Assembly (NCBI GenBank): GCA_903895995.1
Contig: CAITVX010000011.1
Location: 1-32,960 of the forward strand
Direction: 5' to 3'
Source of the DNA: an uncultured Actinomycetes bacterium
Lineage (GTDB): Bacteria > Actinomycetota > Actinomycetes > Nanopelagicales > Nanopelagicaceae
Length of the DNA: 32,960 nt
The position numbers were made by a program, and so were the translations under genes. This document shows, piece by piece, positions 6,753-14,305 of this stretch. Each line of letters opens with the position of its first letter. Positions within the stretch are counted from its first letter, which is position 1. The notes under the pieces are model-generated. The model ran no database searches. It worked only from the letters and a program-made list of their open reading frames with translations, and was not told where the DNA came from.

Positions 6753-7829
6753 TTACGAATTCCTCTTGGTGGCGATAGTCGCCATTTGAACAAGCATTGT
6801 TTGAGCAGCAGGATCGATCAGCGAATTATCAATTGCGGTCACTGATTCTTCAAAGAGTGATGAGATCAACGTCTCCAGATGATCGCTAGCGCCGGTGTCA
6901 ACGATAATCGATCGCAACGTTTCGACTCCCACGCTATCAAGGTCGGCTCGTCCAAAGAGAGATTTGATCGTTTCACGCTGGGCAGCTGTTGCTCGCTCAT
7001 GCGTCATAGCCATGAGCACTGTGCGTTTTCCTTCACGGAGGTCATCACCGGCAGGCTTTCCTGTTGTTGCAGAGTCACCAAAAACTCCAAGTAAGTCATC
7101 ACGCAATTGGAATGCTTCACCAAGTGGCAGTCCATATGCGGAGTAGATGGGATAGAAGCTTTCAGGGTTCTTGTTCGCTAATGCGGCGCCAAAATGTAGT
7201 GGTCGTTCAATGCTGTACTTACCAGATTTGTAGCGAGCAACTTTAAGCGAGCGTTCGATACTCTCACTTGCAAGAGCCTGCTCATAAATATCAAGATACT
7301 GGCCAGCCATCAGTTCTACTTCCATCTCATCAAAGATGGGCAGTGAAGCTACTAAGTTGCTTGCTGGAATTTTAGATTCATGAAGCATCTTCGCAGACCA
7401 GACAAGTGCGAGATCTCCGAGCAAGATCGCACTTGCGATTCCAAATTGTGCGGCTGAACCAGATAACTTCTCTTCCTCATGAAGTCTCTCAAAATGCTTG
7501 TGAATGGAAGGAGCACCGCGACGGGTATCTGATGCATCCATAACATCATCATGAATAAGTGCACAGACATGGATTAACTCAACGGATGAGAGCGCAGAAT
7601 AGAACTCATCGGAGATGTGACTTCCTGTTCCGAGAAAGCCGGCGACTGCAAAGAGTGGGCGAAAACGTTTCCCGCTATCGAGGAGGAATCCTCGAAGAGC
7701 CTTTGCGACTGGTTCGAGTTCTTGACCAATCTCAGTGAGGTAGTGATTATCGGCTTCGATAAAGGTGCTCAGCGCTTGGTTTATGCGCCCACGCAACGCT
7801 GCGATATCGAGCTGTTCGCGTGAATCCAT
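6753..7829 (-). CDS. crtE: Geranylgeranyl diphosphate synthase (polyprenyl synthase) CrtE
   Basis: This 358-residue trans-isoprenyl diphosphate synthase makes the C20 precursor for CrtB. The first aspartate-rich motif DDVMD is at residues 94-98, followed by TRRG. The second, DDLLGVFGD, starts at residue 244. KSGKYSIERPLHFGAAL is the typical segment of actinobacterial GGPP synthases. I start at ATG 7829 (MDSREQLD). The upstream extension of the frame, to about 8087, runs antisense through metF and is not protein-like. TACCTT lies 6 bases before the ATG, suggesting a leaderless message. The neighbour crtI and nearby carotenoid genes point to GGPP for carotenoids rather than quinone tails, but chain length cannot be read with certainty. 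Confidence 0.92.
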   Translation of the reverse strand: MDSREQLDIAALRGRINQALSTFIEADNHYLTEIGQELEPVAKALRGFLLDSGKRFRPLFAVAGFLGTGSHISDEFYSALSSVELIHVCALIHDDVMDASDTRRGAPSIHKHFERLHEEEKLSGSAAQFGIASAILLGDLALVWSAKMLHESKIPASNLVASLPIFDEMEVELMAGQYLDIYEQALASESIERSLKVARYKSGKYSIERPLHFGAALANKNPESFYPIYSAYGLPLGEAFQLRDDLLGVFGDSATTGKPAGDDLREGKRTVLMAMTHERATAAQRETIKSLFGRADLDSVGVETLRSIIVDTGASDHLETLISSLFEESVTAIDNSLIDPAAQTMLVQMATIATKRNS

Positions 7830-7835
7830 GCGGTA

Positions 7836-7845
7836 AAGGTACCCT
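7836..7845. promoter_or_regulatory. Overlapping divergent -10 boxes for crtE and metF
   Basis: Only 24 bases separate the crtE and metF start codons. TACCCT (7840-7845, plus strand) lies 8 bases before the metF ATG, and TACCTT (7836-7841, minus strand) lies 6 bases before the crtE ATG. The two hexamers overlap by two bases inside the palindrome GGTACC. Both messages would be leaderless and their polymerases could not bind at the same time. Confidence 0.45.
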
Positions 7846-7853
7846 GCATCTCT

Positions 7854-8744
7854 ATGGTTACGCCTGTTGAGAGCACCTTCGCAAGGAAGGCCACGATCTC
7901 CGTCGAGCTCTTTCCGCCGAAAGATGGCGAAGGGGAGGCAAAACTCTGGGCTGCTGTCGAGAGCCTGAAAGAGCTCCACCCTGATTTTGTCTCTGTGACC
8001 TATGGAGCAGGTGGCAGCACTCGAGATCGAACGATTCGAATCGCTGAAGAGTTCACCTCTCGCACTGGGGTTTCTACCGTCGCCCACCTCACATGTGTTG
8101 GGTCAACAAAGAGCGAACTCCTAGAAATTTTGCGTCACTACAAATCTGCAGGCATCACTAGCGTTCTCGCATTACGAGGAGATCCAACTGGTGGACCAAG
8201 CGCTCCATGGGTCACAACACCCGGCGGCTTTGACCATGCTGATCAACTCGTTGAACTTGCAGTGCACGAAGGTGGATTTACAGTGGGGGTGGCAGCATTT
8301 CCAGATGGGCATCCTGCATCTTACGGAGATCTCAATCTCGATGTAGATACCTTGATTCGAAAAGAGAAGCTTGGTGCAACATTTGCAACAACTCAATTCT
8401 TCTTTGAATTTTCTGCATATGAGCAATTAGTTGATTCACTGGAAGCAAAAGGATCAAAACTTCCTATCATCGCCGGAATTCTTCCGATCACAAATATCAA
8501 ACAGCTTCAGCGGATGGCCGAGCTTTCAGGCATACCCATTCCTTCAAAGATCTCAGATAAATTTACATCCCTTGCCGATGATCCAGATGGCGTACGCAAG
8601 CTTGGCATAGAACTTGCGACGCAACTTTCGCGCGATCTCCTTGATTTTGGGGCGCCTGGTCTCCATTTTTATACGATGAACACCGCAACTGCCACAATGG
8701 CGATTGCGAAAAATCTTGGCCTTAATAATCGTGAAGAGAGATAA
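7854..8744 (+). CDS. metF: Methylenetetrahydrofolate reductase MetF
   Basis: This 296-residue FAD enzyme reduces 5,10-methylene-THF to 5-methyl-THF, the methyl donor for methionine synthesis. Recognisable segments are the N-terminal SVELFPPKDGEGE with the conserved acidic residue of the active site, VSVTYGAGGSTRDRT (about residues 47-61), LRGDPTGG for folate/FAD contact, and the C-terminal GAPGLHFYTMN. The length and the TIM-barrel-like series of strands are normal. The ATG at 7854 is fixed by the divergent crtE start 24 bases away. The gene is followed with overlap by a CDP-alcohol phosphatidyltransferase, but no pathway link is evident. Confidence 0.93.
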   Translation: MVTPVESTFARKATISVELFPPKDGEGEAKLWAAVESLKELHPDFVSVTYGAGGSTRDRTIRIAEEFTSRTGVSTVAHLTCVGSTKSELLEILRHYKSAGITSVLALRGDPTGGPSAPWVTTPGGFDHADQLVELAVHEGGFTVGVAAFPDGHPASYGDLNLDVDTLIRKEKLGATFATTQFFFEFSAYEQLVDSLEAKGSKLPIIAGILPITNIKQLQRMAELSGIPIPSKISDKFTSLADDPDGVRKLGIELATQLSRDLLDFGAPGLHFYTMNTATATMAIAKNLGLNNREER

Positions 8745-9357
8745 TTTCTTCGCTCAATGGAGCGAACTTCATGGTGGCGCAACGGTATCTGGCGTAGTCC
8801 GGGGTTGGCTCACAATCTCATACGCTCTCGTTAAACCTTTGGCGCTGATGAGAATCTCACCCAGTGCAATCTCGCTCCTTGGTTTACTCTTTGGAGTTCT
8901 GACATGGATACAGTCAGAAACTATTTTTGGTCTCATCTTCCTTGCCCTCTCCCTTATTGCAGATGGGATAGATGGCTCCCTGGCGATCATTCGAGAGCGC
9001 GTGAGCACGTGGGGTGGACACCTTGATTCAGTTATTGATCGTGTGGTCGAGTTCTTCTGGGCGCTGACTTTTGTGCGGATCGGCGCGCCAGTAATTGTGG
9101 TTGGCATTGCATGGTGTGCGGCGCTCACTCAAGAATATGTGCGTGCTCGCGCGGCAGGACTTGGTTATCGAAGTATTGAAGTAATTACCGTATGTGAGAG
9201 ACCTGTCAGAGCAATTCTCCTTGCCTTTGCAATGATTGCTCATCTTTCACACCATCGTGGATTGAACGAAGTAGCGTGGATCTGGATGGCCCTACAAGTT
9301 GGTTCGCTAGTGGTGGTCCTTCGCGATGCCTACGCCGCCTTGCGCACGAATAATTGA
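8731..9357 (+). CDS. CDP-alcohol phosphatidyltransferase family membrane protein
   Basis: This protein of about 208 residues has around six membrane segments. It carries the CDP-alcohol phosphotransferase signature DGIDGSLAIIRERVSTWGGH with the downstream LDSVID. All four metal-binding aspartates and both glycines are in register. The arginine of the usual D-G-x-x-A-R is isoleucine here, which I believe also varies in some actinobacterial paralogues. Enzymes of this family join a CDP-activated lipid head (usually CDP-diacylglycerol) to an alcohol such as glycerol phosphate or inositol phosphate. The alcohol is unknown. I choose GTG 8731, which overlaps the metF end by 14 bases. TTG 8704 and 8716 are alternatives. 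Its last 51 bases overlap the end of the CrtD-like gene on the opposite strand. Confidence 0.8.
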   Translation: MKRDNFFAQWSELHGGATVSGVVRGWLTISYALVKPLALMRISPSAISLLGLLFGVLTWIQSETIFGLIFLALSLIADGIDGSLAIIRERVSTWGGHLDSVIDRVVEFFWALTFVRIGAPVIVVGIAWCAALTQEYVRARAAGLGYRSIEVITVCERPVRAILLAFAMIAHLSHHRGLNEVAWIWMALQVGSLVVVLRDAYAALRTNN

Positions 9358-10845
9358 TTCAGCAACTAACTCACCACTAATACCGACAAGTGGTAAACCA
9401 CCACCTGGGTGTGCTGAACCACCGACGCAATAAAGATTTTTAATATCGCTCGTATTCTTCGCCCGAAGAAATGCCGCTCTCTTCCCATTACTCGATGTTC
9501 CATAGATAGATCCACCTGGCGCACCTGTTGAAAGTTGAAGATCGAGTGGAGAGCGAAATTCCATGAGATCAAGTCGCTCGGAGACTCTTAACCCCAAGGC
9601 ATCGAGTTTTGCAATGAGATGATCAGCATATTTCTTAGGATCCGCGCTCCAGTCCCAACCGACCCCAGGTTCATGGCGCGGGGCATTGACCAAAACAAAC
9701 CATGCCTCTTTATTCTCACCTCGCACCATTGTCGGATCCTGTGGTGCGCAGATATAGATTGTCGGATCATCAACCGGGTTTTTCTCTGTGAAGATTTGAT
9801 CAAATTCACGCTCATAATTCTCTGGGAAATAAACATTGTGATGCTTCATGAGTGGAGGAGCGCCTTGGATCTTTGAATTATCTAGACCGAGAAGAAGAGA
9901 GAATCCGGCGAGTGATTTCTCTGCCTTTGCAAGCTTCTTACGCTCACTCTTTGCTGCCCGTTCTTGAGGTGCAATCAGTGAGTTAAAAGTAATCTCTGCA
10001 TCAGCATTCGAGATGATGTAATCAGCGAGGTGTGTGGTCCCGTTTACGAGAACCCCGGTTGCGGTACCCGAGTGAGTCAAAATCTTATCCACGGGGGTGT
10101 TGAGATGGATCGTTACACCAAGCTCTTCACACCTTTGCCCGAGGGATTGCGCGAGTGTTCCAATTCCACCTTTGACGTGCCAAGCCCCAAAGGTTATTTC
10201 AACAAAAGCAATCGTTAAAAGAACTGCAGGAGCCTTACGCGGATCAGAACCTGTATAAGTTGCATACCGTTGGATGATCTTCTTTAAATAAGGATTAACT
10301 GTGTATTCCGAGGTGATTGAATCGAGCGTCTGCATGGGAGAGATCTGCTGAAGGTCTTTTAAGAAGCCCTTACGACGAAGTAAGGCAGGAATTGATGCAA
10401 GTTCAGATTCAATAAATGGCCCTCGTGCAACATCCCACATCGCCTCAGCACGTTGCAGAAGCGCATGCCAATCATCGCCAGTCTTATTACCAAGCACACG
10501 GTCCATCTCTTCGCAGATTTTAGGAAGTGAGAGATTGGCAAAGTCGAGAGATGTTCCATCTGCAAAATGGTAGACAAAGGCTGGATCAACAGGCACAAGC
10601 TCTTTCACCAGCTCTAGTCGTTTGCCAGTCTTCTTAAAGAGATCTCGATAGACCGCAGGGATTGTCAGAAGTGATGGGCCAGTATCAAAGGCATAATCAC
10701 CGATCCACTCAGTTCTGCATTTACCACCGACAGCATCACCAGCTTCAAAGATTTCGACTTCTAGCCCAGCGCGAGCGAGTCTGGCCGCTGCAGAGAGTGC
10801 TCCCATCCCTGCACCAACAATTATTACCTTCTTTGGAGCGCTCAT
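9307..10845 (-). CDS. CrtI/CrtD-family carotenoid desaturase (possible C-3',4' desaturase)
   Basis: This second carotenoid FAD oxidoreductase is 512 residues long. It has the dinucleotide-binding motif VGAGMGALSAAARLARAG near the N-terminus, then GGKCRTEWIGDYAFDTGPSLLTIP, and the C-terminal signature LYCVGGSAHPGGGLPLVGISG. It differs clearly from the neighbouring CrtI. The C-R-T-E-x-x-x-x-x-x-F-D-T-G-P segment reminds me of CrtD-type 3,4-desaturases that act on hydrated acyclic ends. The CruF-like hydratase in the same operon supports that role. A carotene ketolase-like or CrtN-like role is not excluded. The gene begins with a TGATG overlap with the glycosyltransferase. Its last 51 bases are antisense to the end of the CDP-alcohol transferase gene. 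Confidence 0.85.
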   Translation of the reverse strand: MSAPKKVIIVGAGMGALSAAARLARAGLEVEIFEAGDAVGGKCRTEWIGDYAFDTGPSLLTIPAVYRDLFKKTGKRLELVKELVPVDPAFVYHFADGTSLDFANLSLPKICEEMDRVLGNKTGDDWHALLQRAEAMWDVARGPFIESELASIPALLRRKGFLKDLQQISPMQTLDSITSEYTVNPYLKKIIQRYATYTGSDPRKAPAVLLTIAFVEITFGAWHVKGGIGTLAQSLGQRCEELGVTIHLNTPVDKILTHSGTATGVLVNGTTHLADYIISNADAEITFNSLIAPQERAAKSERKKLAKAEKSLAGFSLLLGLDNSKIQGAPPLMKHHNVYFPENYEREFDQIFTEKNPVDDPTIYICAPQDPTMVRGENKEAWFVLVNAPRHEPGVGWDWSADPKKYADHLIAKLDALGLRVSERLDLMEFRSPLDLQLSTGAPGGSIYGTSSNGKRAAFLRAKNTSDIKNLYCVGGSAHPGGGLPLVGISGELVAESIIRAQGGVGIAKDHH

Positions 10846-11930
10846 CAGTTAACCCTACGGCCTCTCCACTCTAAGGTGCCAAGAGAGCGTCTCCTATAAG
10901 ACTCTGCAATGAGGGCAATCAATGCAAGAACAGCGATCGGATGTGCAATGGTATTTGTCAGCGGTGATCGAGTTCTGCGTGCTGCAAGCAGGTGAGTAAG
11001 AGCTACGGCAGCGAAGGGGATTATCGCAAGGGGATAACCAGCTACTATCAAAATAATTGGGAGTATCTGGGTTGCAAGGAGTAGTGAAACCGTCAGGAGA
11101 GTCCCGATCGGTCCGCCAAAGGCTTTCCAGAGCGATTTTGTATAACCAGTAATAAGCTCATTATTACTTTCATACATTCTGCATCGTGCCACTGCACTTG
11201 CATCTGCAACTCCACCTTTGTAGCCACTCTTTGCCAGGAGCCTCGCAATCGATAAATCTTCCAGAATTTCATTGCGGACAGCGCTGTGGCCATTGATCGC
11301 CTCGTATGCTGATCGTTTTACAATAAAGAACTGTCCATTTGCGATAATCATTGATGCTCGTCTACCCGATTCAGCAAAGCGAAGTGGCACTGAGGTAAGC
11401 CATGACCATTGGAGAAGTGGCTGAACTAACTTCATCAAGAGTGAATTTCCTTCTTCTGCTGGATATGGTGAGAGGAAATCCCAACCAAGTTTCTCCATGG
11501 CAGAGATTGATGATGAGATAGCTTGAGGTGAGAGCCTTACATCAGCATCAATAAATACTAAATACTCTTCCTTCGATGCGGCAGCGAGTTGAGAACAGGC
11601 AAAGGGCTTGCCCAGCCAACCATTTTCTAGAGGATGACCAATAATCGTTTCAATACGAGCCCCAAAGGATTTGAGAATAAGTGGTGTCTTATCTGCGGAA
11701 GCATCATCTAGTACTCGAATTCGCAGATCTGCAAGACCAGCGGAGGAGATGCAAGATTCAATTACTTCATGAGCGTTCTTCTCTTCATTGCGCATCGGAA
11801 TTAAAATCGCGATTGAGCGCGAAATCAAAGTATCTTGAGGCGCAATGACCCTCACCAAGAAGTAATTTGATAGTGAGATGAGCAATCCACCACACGAGAG
11901 TATGGTGAGAGTTGTTAAGAGAGAGTGCAT
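10845..11930 (-). CDS. Family 2 glycosyltransferase, carotenoid type (CruC/CruG/CrtQ-like)
   Basis: This 361-residue membrane-bound GT-A glycosyltransferase has an N-terminal anchor helix (about residues 5-25). The nucleotide-sugar domain begins with SIAILIPMRNEEKNAHEVIE and VLDDASADKT, and the metal-binding DAD motif is in VFIDADVRLS near residue 135. A typical acceptor-side NEILEDLSIARLLAKSGYKG follows, with the E-D of the catalytic base. The last 100 residues hold about three more helices. This layout matches glycosyltransferases that sugar-coat hydroxylated carotenoids, and the gene sits inside a carotenoid operon between CruF-like and CrtD-like genes. The sugar and the exact acceptor are unknown. 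It starts 25 bases after the cruF-like stop, with no obvious ribosome site. Confidence 0.82.
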   Translation of the reverse strand: MHSLLTTLTILSCGGLLISLSNYFLVRVIAPQDTLISRSIAILIPMRNEEKNAHEVIESCISSAGLADLRIRVLDDASADKTPLILKSFGARIETIIGHPLENGWLGKPFACSQLAAASKEEYLVFIDADVRLSPQAISSSISAMEKLGWDFLSPYPAEEGNSLLMKLVQPLLQWSWLTSVPLRFAESGRRASMIIANGQFFIVKRSAYEAINGHSAVRNEILEDLSIARLLAKSGYKGGVADASAVARCRMYESNNELITGYTKSLWKAFGGPIGTLLTVSLLLATQILPIILIVAGYPLAIIPFAAVALTHLLAARRTRSPLTNTIAHPIAVLALIALIAESYRRRSLGTLEWRGRRVN

Positions 11931-11955
11931 GCGGTTTGGTGGCTTCTAGAGGCGT

Positions 11956-12768
11956 TCAGTAATTATCAGGTCTGCCGAAGCGCAATACAAAGAAGTATGG
12001 AGCGAGGATGAGACCGAAGGCAACTCCTCCTACAAGTGCAACCCCAGGCCGGTTGAAGAAGAAGAGATTGCCAACAATTCCGGAGAAGAGAGTCCATCCC
12101 AAGAAGATATTAGGGATTGCAAGGCTTGCGCCGTGCTTCTTTCGACCTTTAGGTAGCGTCCAATGCAAAAGTGCCATCAAGCCCATCCCTGCCAATAGCC
12201 ATCCAGCGTTATTAGAAAGTGGAATCTCTTTCACTAAGGGAGTTGATGCTCCTGTAAAACTCCAGCTCCATCTGTGCGCATCAACCAACTGTGGATCGAG
12301 AAAGAGGTCCCATGCCATCAAGCCAAGGCCTCCGTAGAGAAAGACCCAGCTCTTGCCGACCTTCCTTGCTGCGATCAGAAGTGGATAGGCGAGCATCATC
12401 CATGCAAAGGGGACGAGCAAGGGCACATCTGCTATCGAGAATCCAAGTGAATGATCGTACTTATAAGTACCAAATGGCCAACCGGTTTTACTGCCAATAA
12501 TTTCTACAGCCAAGGCATATGCAAAGGTAAGAAATAGAAATGTGAAGGCGAATCGTGCACCAAAGGCAAAGAGGGAGTGCAGCACCATTACAGCAGCTGC
12601 AGAGTAGACAGTACAGATTGTGATGATGGTGAGCAGATCGCCATGGACCAATGGGTACGCAATTTGTAATCCAATTGCCAGAGTGAAGAGAATGTAGAGA
12701 AAAGTTGCTTTGTTGCCAGAGAGATTTCGACGGCTTGTAGCGCGCGGTCGATACTGGCGGATACTCAT
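11956..12768 (-). CDS. CruF-like carotenoid hydratase (DUF422 family membrane protein)
   Basis: This 270-residue protein has seven or eight membrane segments and belongs to the carotenoid biosynthesis family that includes CruF (gamma-carotene 1',2'-hydratase) and bisanhydrobacterioruberin hydratase. The hallmark is AVEIIGSKTGWPFGTYKYD (about residues 87-105), with the conserved Glu and P-F-G-x-Y, then VPLLVPFAWMMLAYP. Later MAWDLFLDPQLVDAHRWSW keeps the family Asp residues. It would add water to the acyclic psi end of a carotene, giving a 1'-hydroxyl. Start ATG 12768 (MSIRQYRP) is chosen over a longer reading that overlaps the crtA-like gene. The gap to that gene's stop is 4 bases, with AAGGCAG as a possible ribosome site. 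Confidence 0.86.
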   Translation of the reverse strand: MSIRQYRPRATSRRNLSGNKATFLYILFTLAIGLQIAYPLVHGDLLTIITICTVYSAAAVMVLHSLFAFGARFAFTFLFLTFAYALAVEIIGSKTGWPFGTYKYDHSLGFSIADVPLLVPFAWMMLAYPLLIAARKVGKSWVFLYGGLGLMAWDLFLDPQLVDAHRWSWSFTGASTPLVKEIPLSNNAGWLLAGMGLMALLHWTLPKGRKKHGASLAIPNIFLGWTLFSGIVGNLFFFNRPGVALVGGVAFGLILAPYFFVLRFGRPDNY

Positions 12769-12772
12769 AGAT

Positions 12773-13444
12773 CTATTCTGCCTTAGTTGGGCTGCTTTTA
12801 TGAGAGAGGATTGCAAAGCGGGCGAAGAGTTCTTCTGAATACCATTGAATCTCTGATGTAAGCCGAATCGCCTCCTGATGGGCCTCACCCTTATAAGCGA
12901 AAGCTCGTAGATCTGCCTGGGATCTCCAATGGGAGAAGGTTCCTTGAAGGCCGATCGGTGCTTCACCTATTCCAATTGCCCGTACTAATCCAGGTGCCTT
13001 ATGTAAGGAGTCAGTAACCGAAGGGACTGCTCGCCAGAATCGAAGGTTGTGATTCCACCGAATCTTTGCGCGCGTGATTGCAGCGATTTCGCCATCCCAT
13101 TTACCCTCATATAAGGCCGAGAAAGGTTCTGCACCACCCCATAGCCCATGTGATGAGAGTGGAGCGAGGGTATAGATCTCTTCACTCACTGCGAACTTTC
13201 TCCATTGCTTAACGGGTGCAGAAGCGGTGAGACTTTCTAATTCTCCATCACTTTTTACCAAGAGAGCCCAGGTTCGCGTATCAGCATCGCGGGGAGTAAA
13301 TCTCTCGCCGGTCCCAGTTCCTAAGAGTTTAAAGAAGCTCACGTGAGAGTTCTTTCGCAGGGTTCTACGGTCGAGCGCCATATGCACGAGCGCTCGCCCA
13401 ACGCTTCGTCGTTCAATCTTCCAGATGAAGAGATAGATCTTCAT
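12773..13444 (-). CDS. CrtA-like (spheroidene monooxygenase-like) protein
   Basis: This 223-residue soluble or membrane-peripheral protein resembles spheroidene monooxygenase CrtA, a haem enzyme that adds a 2-keto group to acyclic carotenoids. Features seen are SFFKLLGTGTGERFTPRDAD near residue 39, the repeated W...W framework, and the C-terminal FSHWRSQADLRAFAYKGEAH followed by IQWYSEELFARFAI. These match the conserved C-terminal region of CrtA, including H-x-x-A-I and W-Y-x-E-E-L-F. I cannot prove the haem ligand. The start is ATG 13444, overlapping the stop of the hydrolase gene in ATGA. The position before the CruF-like gene supports action on an acyclic carotenoid end. Confidence 0.8.
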   Translation of the reverse strand: MKIYLFIWKIERRSVGRALVHMALDRRTLRKNSHVSFFKLLGTGTGERFTPRDADTRTWALLVKSDGELESLTASAPVKQWRKFAVSEEIYTLAPLSSHGLWGGAEPFSALYEGKWDGEIAAITRAKIRWNHNLRFWRAVPSVTDSLHKAPGLVRAIGIGEAPIGLQGTFSHWRSQADLRAFAYKGEAHQEAIRLTSEIQWYSEELFARFAILSHKSSPTKAE

Positions 13445-14229
13445 GCTTGCGCAGTCGTAAATTCGATCTCTGCAATAACTTCTGGCGCACGGTCCCACAT
13501 AGGAGCATGTCCACATTGGGGAAGTAAAACCCACCTTGCATGTGCCGGTACTAAGGATCGCTCTTGAGAATATTGAGCAGGTAAAGTGTTGTCGGTATCG
13601 CCGAAGAGAATAGTTACCGGAACACGTGCATCAATCTCTTTATCAAAACGTAATCCAAGCATTGCATCCCACGCAGGAAAGTAACCGCTCGCTGTGCCGA
13701 TAGCTTTTGTAGCATCTACACATATCTGTAATGGAAGCGATTCCCATTGTGGGCTCACCTGAGAGAAACCAAGCTTTCTTGCCCAGCGAAAACGTAGAAG
13801 TTGTGGTGCAACAACGTGTGTTGTAGATGCCATATAGCGAGAAACCGCACCAAGTGGTGCACGTTTACTCTCAGGAACCAGCCATAGACCCGCAGGCGCT
13901 ATCCCGACAAGCGTTCGAATTCGCGTGGGCGCAGCAGCTGCCATTTCGAGTGCTGCCCATCCGCCGAGTGAGTTTCCGGCAACGTGAAAAGTTTCGAATC
14001 CCCATGCACGCATCTGGGCAAGTAGTAGCGCAGCTAGCGATGGGGGATCCATACGCGTGCCACCCGGTAATTTGCTAAACCCATGGCCAGGAAGATCAAC
14101 CGTTATAACTTTAAATCGTTTCGACAGCTCTGGAACTACAAGTTGCCAGGCGGTATGAGATGAGCCCATTCCATGAATGAGCAATAGTGGTTCGCCTTCA
14201 CCACGAATCTCATGCCACAACTCCATCAT
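13441..14229 (-). CDS. Alpha/beta hydrolase, first gene of carotenoid modification operon
   Basis: This 262-residue single-domain alpha/beta hydrolase has the oxyanion segment LLLIHGMGSSHTAW (about residues 15-28), VDLPGHGFS, and the nucleophile elbow GNSLGG with the catalytic Ser near residue 90. An acid candidate is FGDTDNTLP, and the C-terminal His is in PQCGHAPMWDRAPE. The triad therefore looks complete. The substrate is unknown. As first gene of a five-gene carotenoid operon it may act on a carotenoid ester or acyl group, but it could also be a housekeeping esterase. ATG 14229 (a second ATG follows at once) has TAAACT 6 bases upstream, so the operon probably begins with a leaderless message. 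Confidence 0.85.
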   Translation of the reverse strand: MMELWHEIRGEGEPLLLIHGMGSSHTAWQLVVPELSKRFKVITVDLPGHGFSKLPGGTRMDPPSLAALLLAQMRAWGFETFHVAGNSLGGWAALEMAAAAPTRIRTLVGIAPAGLWLVPESKRAPLGAVSRYMASTTHVVAPQLLRFRWARKLGFSQVSPQWESLPLQICVDATKAIGTASGYFPAWDAMLGLRFDKEIDARVPVTILFGDTDNTLPAQYSQERSLVPAHARWVLLPQCGHAPMWDRAPEVIAEIEFTTAQA

Positions 14230-14235
14230 GTGATG

Positions 14236-14241
14236 AGTTTA
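14236..14241 (-). promoter_or_regulatory. Putative -10 box of the leaderless carotenoid operon (TAAACT)
   Basis: TAAACT on the minus strand is followed by CATCAC and then the ATG of the hydrolase gene. The same hexamer and spacing occur before the protein kinase at 293. It lies 15 bases beyond a strong terminator, as expected for a fresh promoter. Confidence 0.5.
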
Positions 14242-14256
14242 TAACATGTAAAACGT

Positions 14257-14286
14257 AAAGAGCCCCCGGGTTAGCGGGGGCTCTTT
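14257..14286 (-). terminator. Intrinsic terminator hairpin, GC-rich
   Basis: AAAGAGCCCCC (14257-14267) and GGGGGCTCTTT (14276-14286) form a perfect 11-bp stem with an 8-base loop. On the minus strand it ends in CTCTTT followed by ACGTTTTA. It lies 19 bases after the stop of the membrane protein gene and just before the promoter of the carotenoid operon, so it insulates the two units. The A-rich flank could also let it work on the plus strand, but no plus-strand gene precedes it. Confidence 0.85.
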
Positions 14287-14305
14287 CCTCACGGAGAGAT
14301 GAGGC

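Noticed and set aside
7830-8087. N-terminal extension of CrtE
   Set aside because: It would be fully antisense to metF coding sequence. ATG 7829 gives the normal family length.
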